Positions 27,785 to 36,242 are shown, counted from the stretch's first letter. The stretch: 46,680 nucleotides of DNA from an uncultured Clostridia bacterium (GCA_944387915.1 CALXGT010000045.1:1-46680); one strand, 5' to 3'. Notes: generated by a model from the sequence alone, not told the origin. A program made the numbers and translations.

Positions 27785-28731
27785 TAGAGCTTACCATTCG
27801 GGAAACTGCGGATTTCCTGCTGAACCGGGATCATTTTTTGATTCTTTGCCATCGAAATCCCGATGGTGACACATTAGGAAGCGGCTACGCTCTGCAAAGT
27901 GCCCTGCGCGCCTTGGGAAAGAAGGCCGACATCCTATGCAATGACTCGCCCGCCAGAAAATTTACCTTTCTGTTTTCGAAGCAGCAGCCTACAGAGAATC
28001 AATACGAAACTGTAGTCTCTGTCGATGTCGCCGACCAGAACCTTTTGGGAGACGCCCTTTCTTCTTACCGGGACCGAGTTGACCTGGCCATTGACCACCA
28101 TCGCTCCCACCGGCCTTTCGCCCGTTTTCTTTTGCTGGATTCAAAAGCGGCCGCCAACTGTGAGATTATCTACCGGCTGCTTCTTGAAATGAAGGTGGAG
28201 ATCACAAAGGAGATGGCTGACTTTTTGTACGCCGGAATCATGACGGATACCGGTTGCTTTTGCTACCGCAACGTCACCCCTGCCACACACCGAATTGCGG
28301 CGGATCTTATTGCTCTCAACACCGATTACGGGGAAATCAACCACCGCCTGTTTGAGACCGTCAGCCAAAGAGAACTGTTTCTCCAGGAAAAAGTATTGAA
28401 AGATCTCACCTACCACTGTGAGGGCAAAGTCGCAGTAATCACTGTCACCTTGGATATGCTGACCGACGCCAACGTTACCGAGGGAGAGCTGGACGGAATC
28501 ACCGCCCTTCCCCGCAAAATCGAAGGAGTGGAAATCGGCATTGTAATCAAACAGCGGGGGGAAAAGGAATACAAGGTTTCCATGCGCTCTTCCGGAATAA
28601 TCGACGTGTCGAAAATCTGCGCTCGTTTTAACGGAGGCGGCCATGTAGGAGCGGCGGGATGCACCTTGCACGGAGACTTGCCTTCCGTAAAAGAACAGCT
28701 GTTAAAAGCGGCGAAGGAAGCGCTTTTATGA
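27781..28731 (+). CDS. nrnA: Bifunctional oligoribonuclease/pAp phosphatase (DHH family)
   Basis: NrnA degrades short RNA oligomers and dephosphorylates 3'-phosphoadenosine 5'-phosphate. The 316-residue protein has the DHH-family motifs CHRNPDGDTLGSG (Asp28, Asp30), DVADQ around 82-86, the DHH triplet at 105-107, and the C-terminal DHHA1 nucleic-acid motif GGGHVGAAGC near 301. Start and stop are overlapped by rbfA and truB respectively. Confidence 0.95.
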   Translation: MIELTIRETADFLLNRDHFLILCHRNPDGDTLGSGYALQSALRALGKKADILCNDSPARKFTFLFSKQQPTENQYETVVSVDVADQNLLGDALSSYRDRVDLAIDHHRSHRPFARFLLLDSKAAANCEIIYRLLLEMKVEITKEMADFLYAGIMTDTGCFCYRNVTPATHRIAADLIALNTDYGEINHRLFETVSQRELFLQEKVLKDLTYHCEGKVAVITVTLDMLTDANVTEGELDGITALPRKIEGVEIGIVIKQRGEKEYKVSMRSSGIIDVSKICARFNGGGHVGAAGCTLHGDLPSVKEQLLKAAKEALL

Positions 28732-29630
28732 CGGGGATCAACGGGATTCTCCCGGTAGACAAGCCCCAGGGATTCACTTCCTTTGATGTGGTAAAAAAAC
28801 TTCGAGGAATGTTGAAGGTGAAAAAAATTGGCCACGCCGGTACATTGGATCCTATGGCGACGGGTGTGCTGCCGATTTTTTTGGGTACAGCTACCAAAGC
28901 TTGCGATATTCTCCCCGTTTCTGATAAACGGTATGTTGCTTCCTTTGCTTTGGGAAAAGAGAGCGACACAGAAGACGTTTGGGGAGATGTAAAGGATGTT
29001 TACTTGCCACCTATTTCCCGAGAAATAGCAGAAAAAAGCCTTCTCACCTTCCAAGGGTCCTCCCTACAGATTCCGCCAATGTACGCCGCTATTCGAGTAA
29101 ATGGAAAGCACCTCTATGAGCTGGCGCGCAAAGGAATTGAGGTGCCTCGCGAACCTCGTCCCATCCGGATCGATACCCTTCGTCTGCTGGATTTTGACGA
29201 AGAAAAGGCAAAAGGAAGGTTCGAGGTATCCTGTTCGAAAGGGACATATATTCGCTCACTTTGCCGGGATTTTGGAAAAAAATTAAACACCGGCGCCATT
29301 ATGACCGGTCTACGGCGAACAGAAGCCGCCGGGATCTCTTGTAACACGGCTTTGACGCTGGAACAAATTCAAACCTTTTTGGAGCAGGGAACTTTAGACG
29401 AACACATTATCCCCATTGAAACGGTTTTTCAATCCTACCCTTCGTTGCGTCTTTCCCCGGTTCAAAGCCGAATGTTTTTTAACGGCGCCCCATTGGATCT
29501 AAAACGTATTAACCACCCAAAAGGGCACACGTTCTACCGTGTCTACGACAGCGAAGGAACCTTTTTTGGATTGGGGGAAGCCAAAAATGACAGTCTTTGC
29601 GTTTATAAATTTTTCATCGAAAGGAGTTGA
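28728..29630 (+). CDS. truB: tRNA pseudouridine-55 synthase
   Basis: TruB makes the T-loop pseudouridine in tRNAs. The 300-residue product starts with GILPVDKPQGFTSFDVV, contains the catalytic Asp41 in GHAGTLDPMATGVL, and KGTYIRSLCRDFG. The frame is open upstream inside nrnA, but the ATG at 28728 overlaps the nrnA stop as ATGA and fits family length. Confidence 0.97.
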   Translation: MTGINGILPVDKPQGFTSFDVVKKLRGMLKVKKIGHAGTLDPMATGVLPIFLGTATKACDILPVSDKRYVASFALGKESDTEDVWGDVKDVYLPPISREIAEKSLLTFQGSSLQIPPMYAAIRVNGKHLYELARKGIEVPREPRPIRIDTLRLLDFDEEKAKGRFEVSCSKGTYIRSLCRDFGKKLNTGAIMTGLRRTEAAGISCNTALTLEQIQTFLEQGTLDEHIIPIETVFQSYPSLRLSPVQSRMFFNGAPLDLKRINHPKGHTFYRVYDSEGTFFGLGEAKNDSLCVYKFFIERS

Positions 29631-29635
29631 CTTGA

Positions 29636-30547
29636 TTGGAGGTCCTACATCAAATCCCCGACTTGGAGATGCCAACCGTTGTGGCTTTGGGATTATTCGA
29701 CGGAATTCATGTGGGGCATCAAAAGGTCATTTCCGAAGCTGTAAAGCAAAAAGGCTTAACGCCTGTTGTCTTTAGTTTTTTCTTTGACAGCGCACCCACG
29801 AAGAATAATTTTTCAACGATTCTCTCCCCTTCCCTGCGGTATCAAAAACTTTGTCGGCTTGGCGTATCCTACCTGATAGAACCCGCGTTTTCCACCATCC
29901 GTTCTTTGTCGCCGGAAGCTTTTTTTGAAGAGATACTGCAAAAGAAGCTCCATGCGAAGGGAATTGTATGCGGCGAGGATTTTCATTTTGGCGTAAACGC
30001 ATCCGGGGACGCCAAACTTCTCAAGGTCCTCTCTTTGAAACACCAGCTTTCCTTTGTCTCGGTTCCTTCCTTTACTGTGGATCACCTTCCCGTTAGCTCC
30101 AGTCGCATTCGCCAAGCGATCCAAAAGGGGGATATTCCCCTCGCCAACCGCTTGTTGGGTGAGCCTTATCAAATCGATTTTACCGTAACGCATGGAAAGC
30201 AGCTGGGGCGGGTACTGGGTTTTCCTACCATTAACCAAATTTATCCCGAAGGGTTTACCCTTCCCCGGTTTGGGGTTTATGCCCCAAGAGCAGTGGTAGA
30301 CGGAAACAAATCTAAAGCGGTGACCAATGGGGGGATCAAACATCCCATTACCGGTCATTTTTCTCCCTCCGCGGAAAGTTATCTGATGGATTTTTCCGGG
30401 GATCTTTACGACCATAGCGTAACACTGGAGTTTTACGCTTTTATCCGGGATGAACGCCGGTTTGAGAGCCTCGATGCCTTAAAGGCACAAATTACTGACG
30501 ACTCCAAAACGGTGAGCGCCTTCCTTGACAGCGACCTTCTTTTGTAG
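29636..30547 (+). CDS. ribF: Bifunctional riboflavin kinase/FAD synthetase
   Basis: RibF phosphorylates riboflavin and adenylates FMN. The 303-residue protein has the nucleotidyltransferase motif GLFDGIHVGHQKVI (His25, His28), the SSSRIRQAI block, and the C-terminal riboflavin kinase domain starting near GEPYQIDFTVTHGKQLGRVLGFPT. It starts at TTG (29636), 9 bases after AAGGAG. It is the last gene of the superoperon; a tRNA promoter is buried in its last codons. Confidence 0.96.
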   Translation: MEVLHQIPDLEMPTVVALGLFDGIHVGHQKVISEAVKQKGLTPVVFSFFFDSAPTKNNFSTILSPSLRYQKLCRLGVSYLIEPAFSTIRSLSPEAFFEEILQKKLHAKGIVCGEDFHFGVNASGDAKLLKVLSLKHQLSFVSVPSFTVDHLPVSSSRIRQAIQKGDIPLANRLLGEPYQIDFTVTHGKQLGRVLGFPTINQIYPEGFTLPRFGVYAPRAVVDGNKSKAVTNGGIKHPITGHFSPSAESYLMDFSGDLYDHSVTLEFYAFIRDERRFESLDALKAQITDDSKTVSAFLDSDLLL

Positions 30548-30553
30548 TAGAAT
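30525..30553 (+). promoter_or_regulatory. Promoter of tRNA-Leu inside the ribF 3' end
   Basis: TTGACA (30525-30530, perfect) and TAGAAT (30548-30553) are separated by 17 bp; the -35 lies within ribF and the -10 begins one base after its stop codon. The tRNA starts about 60 nt after the expected start site. Confidence 0.85.
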
Positions 30554-30622
30554 GGTGGTACTGCGGATTTAGGCAAAAGCCCCGCCTCGGGAAACCTCCC
30601 CGAGTAAAAATAGAGGGTATAC

Positions 30623-30707
30623 GCGGGTATGGCGGAATTGGCAGACGCGCCAGATTTAGGATCTGGTGTTCTTTAACGTGCAGGTTCAAGTCCTGTTACC
30701 CGCACCA
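30623..30707 (+). tRNA. tRNA-Leu (anticodon UAG)
   Basis: An 85-nt class II tRNA. The acceptor stem is GCGGGTA/TACCCGC, the anticodon stem-loop CCAGA-TTTAGGA-TCTGG gives UAG, a long variable arm follows (TGTTCTTTAACGT), and the T-arm contains GGTTCAAGTCC. The 3' CCA is encoded. Confidence 0.97.
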
Positions 30708-30730
30708 AGATGTACGTAAATTAGCAAGGG

Positions 30731-30960
30731 ATGAACACCATGCAAAAGGTGGTCTACGTTAGCAACAGCTGTGATGATACCGAGCAAAACGGTATCAATG
30801 ACAATAAATATCTTGTTCGCATTAACAAATTATTGGAAGATGGCGGGGTATTTCACAGATGAACACGCGAACAGTAGACGTTGACCCTAAGCTTGAGAGT
30901 TATCTCCATAAAGAAACTCTCGTGTCCTTTGTTATTCTCGAGAAGCCTGAAGAAAAATAA
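30731..30960 (+). pseudogene. Small protein gene, probably frameshifted
   Basis: Two short open frames join through an ATGA overlap at 30859-30862. The first (30731-30862) reads MNTMQKVVYVSNSCDDTEQN and continues to NKYLVRINKLLEDGG before a stop; the second (30859-30960) reads MNTRTVDVDPKLESYLHKET and ends VILEKPEEK. One extra base near the GGCGGGG at 30842-30848 would fuse them into a protein of about 76 residues. No strong Shine-Dalgarno precedes the first ATG (AAGGG). The pieces look like coding sequence but I recognise no family. They could also be two coupled mini-genes. Confidence 0.45.
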
Positions 30961-31056
30961 TGACTGTTTTGCGTATTGTCGAAAATGGCGGTTTCTTCTG
31001 TTTCGAATGAAAAGGCGCCCACAAAAAATCCTTTGAGTTTGTATCGCCACCGAACT

Positions 31057-31094
31057 GAGTCCAAACGTCTGTTGCGTTGGGACTCTTTTCTTTC
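31057..31094 (+). terminator. Terminator downstream of the small-protein gene
   Basis: An 11-position stem with one mismatch (GAGTCCAAACG/CGTTGGGACTC) and a 7-nt loop is followed by TTTTCTTTC. Confidence 0.78.
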
Positions 31095-31221
31095 GTGGCG
31101 GCAAAGAGCTCGTATCTTTATTTTGCCTTTTTATCCTGTTTACAAAAAATATCCAAACGTTAAAAGACGTTTTCGTTTTGGAAAGTAGTATGATTCCACT
31201 TTCCCGGAAAGGAGTAACCTT

Positions 31222-31733
31222 ATGAATTATGCAATCGTCTATTCGAGTCGCACCGGAAACACTGCTCAACTGGCGCAACGCATAAAGCGCCTTCTCCCCC
31301 CGGAAAGCATCGTTTACTATGGCCCCCCGCCGCCGAAGCGATGCAGGCAGACGTACTTTTTGTCGGCTCTTGGACAGACAAAGGAACATGTAGTCTTGAG
31401 ATCGCACAATTTTTAAATGGCCTAAAAAATAAGCAAGTCTACCTTTTTGGTACGGCCGGCTTTGGTGGTTCCCCCGATTATTTTGCGCAGATCGAAGAGC
31501 GGATTGCGCAAAATTTGCCCTCAGGCAATGTTTTGTTAGGGTATTATTTCTGCCAAGGAAAGATGCCGCAAGCGGTACGGACCCGGTATGAAGCGATGGC
31601 AAAAACAGATCCGGAAAAAGGAAAACGGATGCTTAATAATTTTGACCAAGCCCTCTCCCATCCCGACCAGGAGGATTTGCGTATGCTGGAAAAAGCGGTT
31701 TCTCATATGCTAAAAAATATTTCTTCAAATTGA
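31222..31733 (+). pseudogene. Flavodoxin-like protein, frameshifted
   Basis: The gene starts at an ATG with AAAGGAG 7 bases upstream and reads MNYAIVYSSRTGNTAQLAQR, a flavodoxin FMN-phosphate loop (SSRTGNT). The frame is lost near the C6 run at 31323-31328. One added C restores a continuous frame into the second part (31341-31733): ADVLFVGSWTDKGTCSLEIA, LFGTAGFGGSPDYF and a helical C-terminus. The repaired protein is about 170 residues, the normal size for a short flavodoxin-type protein. As given it would make only a 64-residue product. Either a true pseudogene or a homopolymer sequencing error. It has its own terminator. Confidence 0.85.
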
Positions 31734-31790
31734 TAGGATCTCCGAGGGTTACCCGCTAAAATTGAACCATATTTTTAGTTTTTAACATCA

Positions 31791-31836
31791 ACGCACCGCC
31801 TTAGGACGAAGCTTCGTCTCGAGGCGGTGCGTTTTC
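31791..31836 (+). terminator. Terminator after the flavodoxin-like gene
   Basis: An 11-bp outer stem (ACGCACCGCCT/AGGCGGTGCGT) encloses a second stem GACGAAG/CTTCGTC and is followed by TTTTCC. Confidence 0.88.
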
Positions 31837-31974
31837 CCATGACAGGAATTTTAACAAGTTTTGCGACAGATTACTGTATTCTTAACGCTTCGGACAAACC
31901 CAAGGTGTCCACCCCTGACCCCCGGGCATAAGATGGATAGGGATATATCCACTATTTTTACAGGAGGAAACACG

Positions 31975-33359
31975 ATGGGCGTCACAAGCTCGAATAAGCA
32001 AATCCAGGTAGATCGCATCAATTGCGACGGGTCACTAAAGGTGACCCTTGCGCTTTCCGCTTCGCCGGATATTTTATCCAACCCCACGGATATTGTTTTG
32101 GTGTTGGATCGTTCCGGCAGCATGGCAGGAAACCCCCTCGATAATATGAAGGCGGGTGCGAAAACCTTTATTGACATCATCGATGAAGCAACAGATAATT
32201 ACTTGGACGGATATATTGGTTCTGGTAGCCGGATCGGTATTGTCAGCTTCGCCGAAACCGCTGTGGCGGACACACAGCTGATTACTTCGGTATCCCCTTG
32301 AAAGGTGCTGTTGATGACTTAACAGCAGGAGGCTCTACAAATCACGCAGACGCTTTTGCGAAAGCTACGCAATTGTTCGATCCTTTTTCTCCAAACGCAA
32401 AGGTAATCGTAATGTTTACAGACGGGAAGACGACGGCCGGTCCCCCTCCCGCTCCCGTTGCGGCAGCGGCAAGAGCATCCGGCATAGTCATCTATTGCAT
32501 TGGTCTTATAGGCGCAGACGGAATCGACGTCAGTGTTTTAAACGATTGGGCAACCGACCCCGATGATTCTCATGTAGCAGTAACCCCCGATGATGGGGAT
32601 CTGGAAAATCTGTTTAAAGATCTAGCGGAGAATATTTCCAAGACAGGCGCCACAAATATCGTTATCGATGAAATAGTAAATCCGGATTTTACCATTACCG
32701 ATATCGCTTTGCCCACAAAAGGAACTGCGGTTCAAATCAACTCCAACACTCTTCAATGATCCATTGAAGAACTGGGAGTCTCCGCAAATGAAGGCGCCTC
32801 TTTGGAATTCTACATCAAACACATTTCACAAAACCCCGGAACCAAGCAAGTTAATCAGTCCATCACCTATTCTGACAACGAAGGGAATACGGTTGTTTTC
32901 CCGGATCCCTTGGTGACCGTGGAATGTGATATCGTTGTTCACCCCGAAGCCTGTCCCCTTCCCGTAAATGTGACTATAGACGGGTGCCAGGATTCTGTCA
33001 CGGTGGATATGGGGGACGTTTATCTCGAATCCCTGGGACGGATTCTCCAATTGAACGTGACGGTGAAAAATGTTTGCCCCGGCAAGCGTGTCGCACTGGC
33101 GATGATTCTTACCGAAACCGATTCTCAAGACGTGGAGCACCAACGTGGCATGAAAACGATAACCATTCCCGCTCACAACTATCCGAGCTGTCGGGATGTG
33201 TTAGTGAAATGTATCAAGTTTGTCCTTCCGGAGGATCTGGATGTGTCCGGAGGGACGCCCTATAGGATGTGTAATGCCAGAAACTTTAAAGCCCGTTTTA
33301 TTGCCAACTATATTGATACAGATTATCGATGCTGTGACTCGGTAATGACTGTTTTATAA
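31975..33359 (+). pseudogene. von Willebrand factor A domain protein, interrupted twice
   Basis: The gene starts at an ATG behind ACAGGAGGAAA. The VWA metal site (MIDAS) is complete but split over two frames: DRSGSMAG in the first (31975-32301), then GGSTNHADA and VMFTDGKTT in the second. The frame is lost at CCCCTTGAAA (32294-32303); one extra T gives a continuous VSPLKGAVDD. A second defect is an in-frame TGA at 32757-32759, between NSNTLQ and SIEELG, where TGG (Trp) would fit. The repaired protein is about 461 residues: VWA domain, a DUF11-like beta segment, and a Cys-containing C-terminal domain ending DYRCCDSVMTVL. No signal peptide. Role unknown. Confidence 0.85.
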
Positions 33360-33408
33360 AAGAGAAAAGCACCGACTGCAACTCCTTGTAGGGGGCGCAG
33401 CCGGTGTG
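33358..33408 (-). terminator. Terminator of the tocopherol-cyclase-like gene
   Basis: On the minus strand an 11-position stem with one mismatch (ACACCGGCTGC/GCAGTCGGTGC) is followed by TTTTCTCTTTT. It lies 18 bp after the stop at 33426. Confidence 0.75.
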
Positions 33409-33425
33409 AATACCTATCCTTTCAA

Positions 33426-34277
33426 TTAGCACGGATATTCATATTCGAAAGAAGCGTTTGTGGTTTCAAAGGAAAAAAGCGTGCGTCTATTCTCTTCCAA
33501 ATGATAGGACACGCGACAAGACGCGCTTTCCCGGATAACCCGGCTCATTGTGCCGCTAACCGGAGCAAACAAAGGATGGGCATGTTTTTCTATCAATTTT
33601 GCCGACAAAACGGTATGGTTCTGGCGAACAATGATTTCCCCGTTTTCCATTTTGACCACTTTCGCTCCAAGGTAAGTGGCCAGGCGATGTTCCTTTCCTT
33701 GCCGTTGGATAATTCCAATGACACCGGTAAAATGAAAAGCTCCAAACGGAATATCCGCTACGCTGAGCATTATAGACCCGTCCTCGAAGCTGCACTGTGT
33801 CCAGGCATATTCTTTGGGAAAGGAATACCATCGATCTCCTTCCGTGTAACCGATTCCTTTTCGAAAGGAATACTCTGTCCCGTTGATGTGAAACGTACCG
33901 GTTACGGTGTGCCGCATACTGAAAACACTGTGCCGACATTCCATCAGCGGCAGATAACGAAAGGGCCCCATGATATCGTACCGAATCGGAATAAACGCGC
34001 CAAATCGAACCGCTCCTGTGGCGGAACAACTTTTCGTATTTAACGACAATTGGATTCCGTTTCGGCTAAAATGGTTGTCTCCAATTTGAATACGAAACTT
34101 TCCTTTTTGTTGATGAAAGCGGCCATAGGGAAATTCTACATTCCAAGCGCCTTCGTCGGTAATCAGTTGGATGGAGCAGGATTTCCTTTCCTTTGATTTA
34201 TGAACAGCAGGAATGACCGCTACTGTATGTTTGTCGGATTGGCACTTAAAATACCATCCGCAAAAATACTCACGCAT
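33426..34277 (-). CDS. Tocopherol-cyclase-like family protein
   Basis: The 283-residue protein resembles the Tocopherol_cycl family found in scattered Firmicutes. Conserved-looking stretches include MREYFCGWYFKCQS, VIPAVHKSK, SIQLITDEGAWNVEFPYGRF, the MGPFRYLPLMECRHSVFSM block, GYTEGDRWYSFPKEYAWTQC and the ending FSFETTNASFEYEYPC. In plants and cyanobacteria the family closes the chromanol ring of tocopherol; anaerobic Firmicutes are not known to make tocopherol, so the substrate here is unknown. There is no signal peptide. A divergent FAD/Rieske oxidoreductase starts 189 bp away, which suggests redox chemistry on a shared small molecule, but this is inference. Confidence 0.78.
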   Translation of the reverse strand: MREYFCGWYFKCQSDKHTVAVIPAVHKSKERKSCSIQLITDEGAWNVEFPYGRFHQQKGKFRIQIGDNHFSRNGIQLSLNTKSCSATGAVRFGAFIPIRYDIMGPFRYLPLMECRHSVFSMRHTVTGTFHINGTEYSFRKGIGYTEGDRWYSFPKEYAWTQCSFEDGSIMLSVADIPFGAFHFTGVIGIIQRQGKEHRLATYLGAKVVKMENGEIIVRQNHTVLSAKLIEKHAHPLFAPVSGTMSRVIRESASCRVSYHLEENRRTLFSFETTNASFEYEYPC

Positions 34278-34466
34278 TGATAAAATATCCTCTCTCCCTC
34301 TTTATTTTGTTATTTGGGTACAGAAATTCTCCGGAATCCTTTACCAAGAGAAACCAAAAGAGCATGTCCCTTATCTCTTGCTATCTTCCAAAATATTTTC
34401 CAACAGGAATAGTTTTCGCGATTTGAAAAATAATATTTGCGAATCCGAAATTTTGGAGGAAAACGT

Positions 34467-35765
34467 ATGAATTCGGTTTGGGAACAATCACAGGAAAGTT
34501 TACATTTTGAAAGTTTGAAACAGGATACAGAAACGGACGTTCTCATTATAGGCGGCGGTATGGCGGGAATCTTGTGCGCGTATAGACTTCACCAGTCCGG
34601 TATCCCCTATCTCCTCGTAGAAGCGAAAACCATATGCAGCGGGATTACCAAAAATACCACCGCCAAAATTACCGTGCATCATGGACTGATCTACAATAAG
34701 CTCATTCACCAATTTGGCCTTGAAAAAGCCAAACAATATTTAGACGCCAATACGGCGGCTCTTGAAGAATACCGTAACCTTTGCCGTAATGTGGATTGTG
34801 ATTTTGAAGAAAAATCTTCCTACGTATATTCCCAAAACAGCCGCCCAAACATAGAAGAAGAAATTATCGCATTGGAGAAGCTGGGAGTGGATACGGAGTT
34901 TGTCCAACATCTTCCTCTTCCCTTTCCTGTGGCAGGCGCGGTAAAATACCCCAATCAAGCACAATTCCATCCGTTAAAATTCGTCTCTGCCATTTCAAAA
35001 GACCTGCACATTTACGAACACACCACGGTGCGGAAAATTATGGGAACGACGGCGATTACCGACCACGGCAAAATTACCGCAAAAAGTATGATCGTGGCGA
35101 CTCATTTCCCTTTTTTAAATCGCCATGGCAGCTATTTTGTCAAAATGTACCAGCATCGCTCTTATGTACTCGCGCTGGAAAACGCGCAAAATGTAGATGG
35201 GATATATATTGACGAGGCAAAAAATGGTATGTCTTTCCGAAATTACGGAGACTTGCTGCTGATTGGGGGCAAAGGTCACCGCACCGGCAAAAAAGGAAGT
35301 AATTGGCGGGAATTACGCGACTTTGCCAAACGGTATTACCCAAATGCAGCGGAAAAGTACCATTGGGCGACCCAGGATTGTATGACTTTGGACGGTGTTC
35401 CCTATATTGGCCCTTACTTTGCAAACGCGTCCAATCTATACGTCGCCACCGGATTTAATAAATGGGGGATGACTTCTTCTATGGTTTCCTCCATCATTCT
35501 ATGCGATCTGATCCAAGGAAGAAAAAATCCTTATAGCGACGTATTTTCCCCCTCGAGAACGATACTCCATCCCCAACTGGCTGTTAACGCGTTTGAGACA
35601 GTAGTGGATTTGTTAACCCCCTTTCCCAAACGCTGTCCCCATTTGGGATGCGCGTTGAAATGGAATCCCCTGGAACATACTTGGGACTGTCCTTGCCATG
35701 GATCCCGATTCACACAAGACGGCAGACTGATAGACAATCCGGCGACCCGCGATTTGAAAAAATAG
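34467..35765 (+). CDS. FAD-dependent oxidoreductase with C-terminal Rieske domain
   Basis: The 432-residue product has a DAO-type FAD domain (dinucleotide loop IIGGGMAGILCAYRL at 27-41, then ICSGITKNTTAKITVHHG) and a C-terminal Rieske [2Fe-2S] site: Cys390-x-His392 (CPHLGC) and Cys408-x-x-His411 (CPCHGSRF). The 34467 ATG is preceded by TTGGAGG; the frame is open slightly further up. This two-domain arrangement is known in Firmicutes as an oxidoreductase of unclear substrate. Rieske centres are unusual in strict anaerobes. It diverges from the tocopherol-cyclase-like gene and ends in a strong terminator. Confidence 0.92.
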   Translation: MNSVWEQSQESLHFESLKQDTETDVLIIGGGMAGILCAYRLHQSGIPYLLVEAKTICSGITKNTTAKITVHHGLIYNKLIHQFGLEKAKQYLDANTAALEEYRNLCRNVDCDFEEKSSYVYSQNSRPNIEEEIIALEKLGVDTEFVQHLPLPFPVAGAVKYPNQAQFHPLKFVSAISKDLHIYEHTTVRKIMGTTAITDHGKITAKSMIVATHFPFLNRHGSYFVKMYQHRSYVLALENAQNVDGIYIDEAKNGMSFRNYGDLLLIGGKGHRTGKKGSNWRELRDFAKRYYPNAAEKYHWATQDCMTLDGVPYIGPYFANASNLYVATGFNKWGMTSSMVSSIILCDLIQGRKNPYSDVFSPSRTILHPQLAVNAFETVVDLLTPFPKRCPHLGCALKWNPLEHTWDCPCHGSRFTQDGRLIDNPATRDLKK

Positions 35766-35803
35766 TGAGGAGAAACCATACGTTTTCTCCTCACTATTTT
35801 TCT
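35761..35803 (+). terminator. Terminator of the FAD/Rieske gene
   Basis: A 15-bp perfect stem (AATAGTGAGGAGAAA/TTTCTCCTCACTATT) overlaps the stop codon and is followed by TTTCTC. It could also serve the minus-strand gene at 35829. Confidence 0.9.
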
Positions 35804-35828
35804 CTATTTGGGAATCCGGCGCTTTGGT

Positions 35829-36017
35829 CTACGCATTTTTCCCATAGCTAATCAAAAAGCCAATACAAGCGGATACAAAATCCCGAAGCTGAGACATCAC
35901 CGCCGTAAGCTCAGAAGTCACATTTTGAAACTGTCTGGTCACCATTAAAATAATAAGGGAAAGTAATCCGATAACCGATACAATCACTACCTGGATATTT
36001 TTTCCAGGCTTTGTCAA
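35829..36017 (-). CDS. Small membrane protein, possibly a truncated gene
   Basis: From TTG at 36017 (GGAGG 11 bases upstream) the frame gives 62 residues with one transmembrane helix, VVIVSVIGLLSLIILMV, and an amphipathic tail. The same frame is open for 69 more codons, to 36224, and reads as a Ser/Asn/Thr-rich linker (for example SGSSTENQSPENSSTALS), exactly what precedes the helix in small zinc-ribbon or stalk-type membrane proteins. No start codon exists in that part. I therefore suspect the N-terminus of a larger gene was lost near 36225, next to the hydrolase gene. No family recognised. Confidence 0.5.
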   Translation of the reverse strand: MTKPGKNIQVVIVSVIGLLSLIILMVTRQFQNVTSELTAVMSQLRDFVSACIGFLISYGKNA

Positions 36018-36242
36018 AGCCTGCGAATCCTCCGAAGAAGAAACGGTTGAAAAACCCCTTTCCGGTAAATTTGCGGAATTTTGAAACCCGATTTGATTTT
36101 GAACAGAGTAATTCGATGAAGTCGCCGGAAGATCTGTAGAAAGAGCCGTGCTGGAATTCTCTGGGCTCTGGTTTTCTGTGGAAGAACCAGATTTAGTAAA
36201 ATTGTTGCTTAAACTATCGAGAAATCAGCGCTTCATACCAAG

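Noticed and set aside
30551-30566. T-box-like sequence GGTGGTACTGCGG before tRNA-Leu
   Set aside because: It resembles the T-box antiterminator, but there is no stem I, no specifier loop and no regulated amino-acid gene; it lies only about 15 nt after the tRNA promoter.
30853-31602. 249-codon minus-strand open frame across the small-protein and flavodoxin-like genes
   Set aside because: Its composition is that of a shadow frame; the plus-strand pieces show real motifs and a ribosome binding site.
32294-32303. Programmed -1 frameshift in the VWA gene
   Set aside because: The zero-frame codons TCC CCT do not form an X-XXY-YYZ slippery heptamer, and no stimulatory hairpin is evident directly downstream.
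32757-32759. TGA as selenocysteine or reassigned Trp
   Set aside because: TGA ends many genes in the window (sigA, rbfA, nrnA, spoIIIAE), the position is not a redox Cys site, and the neighbouring gene also has a plain frameshift.
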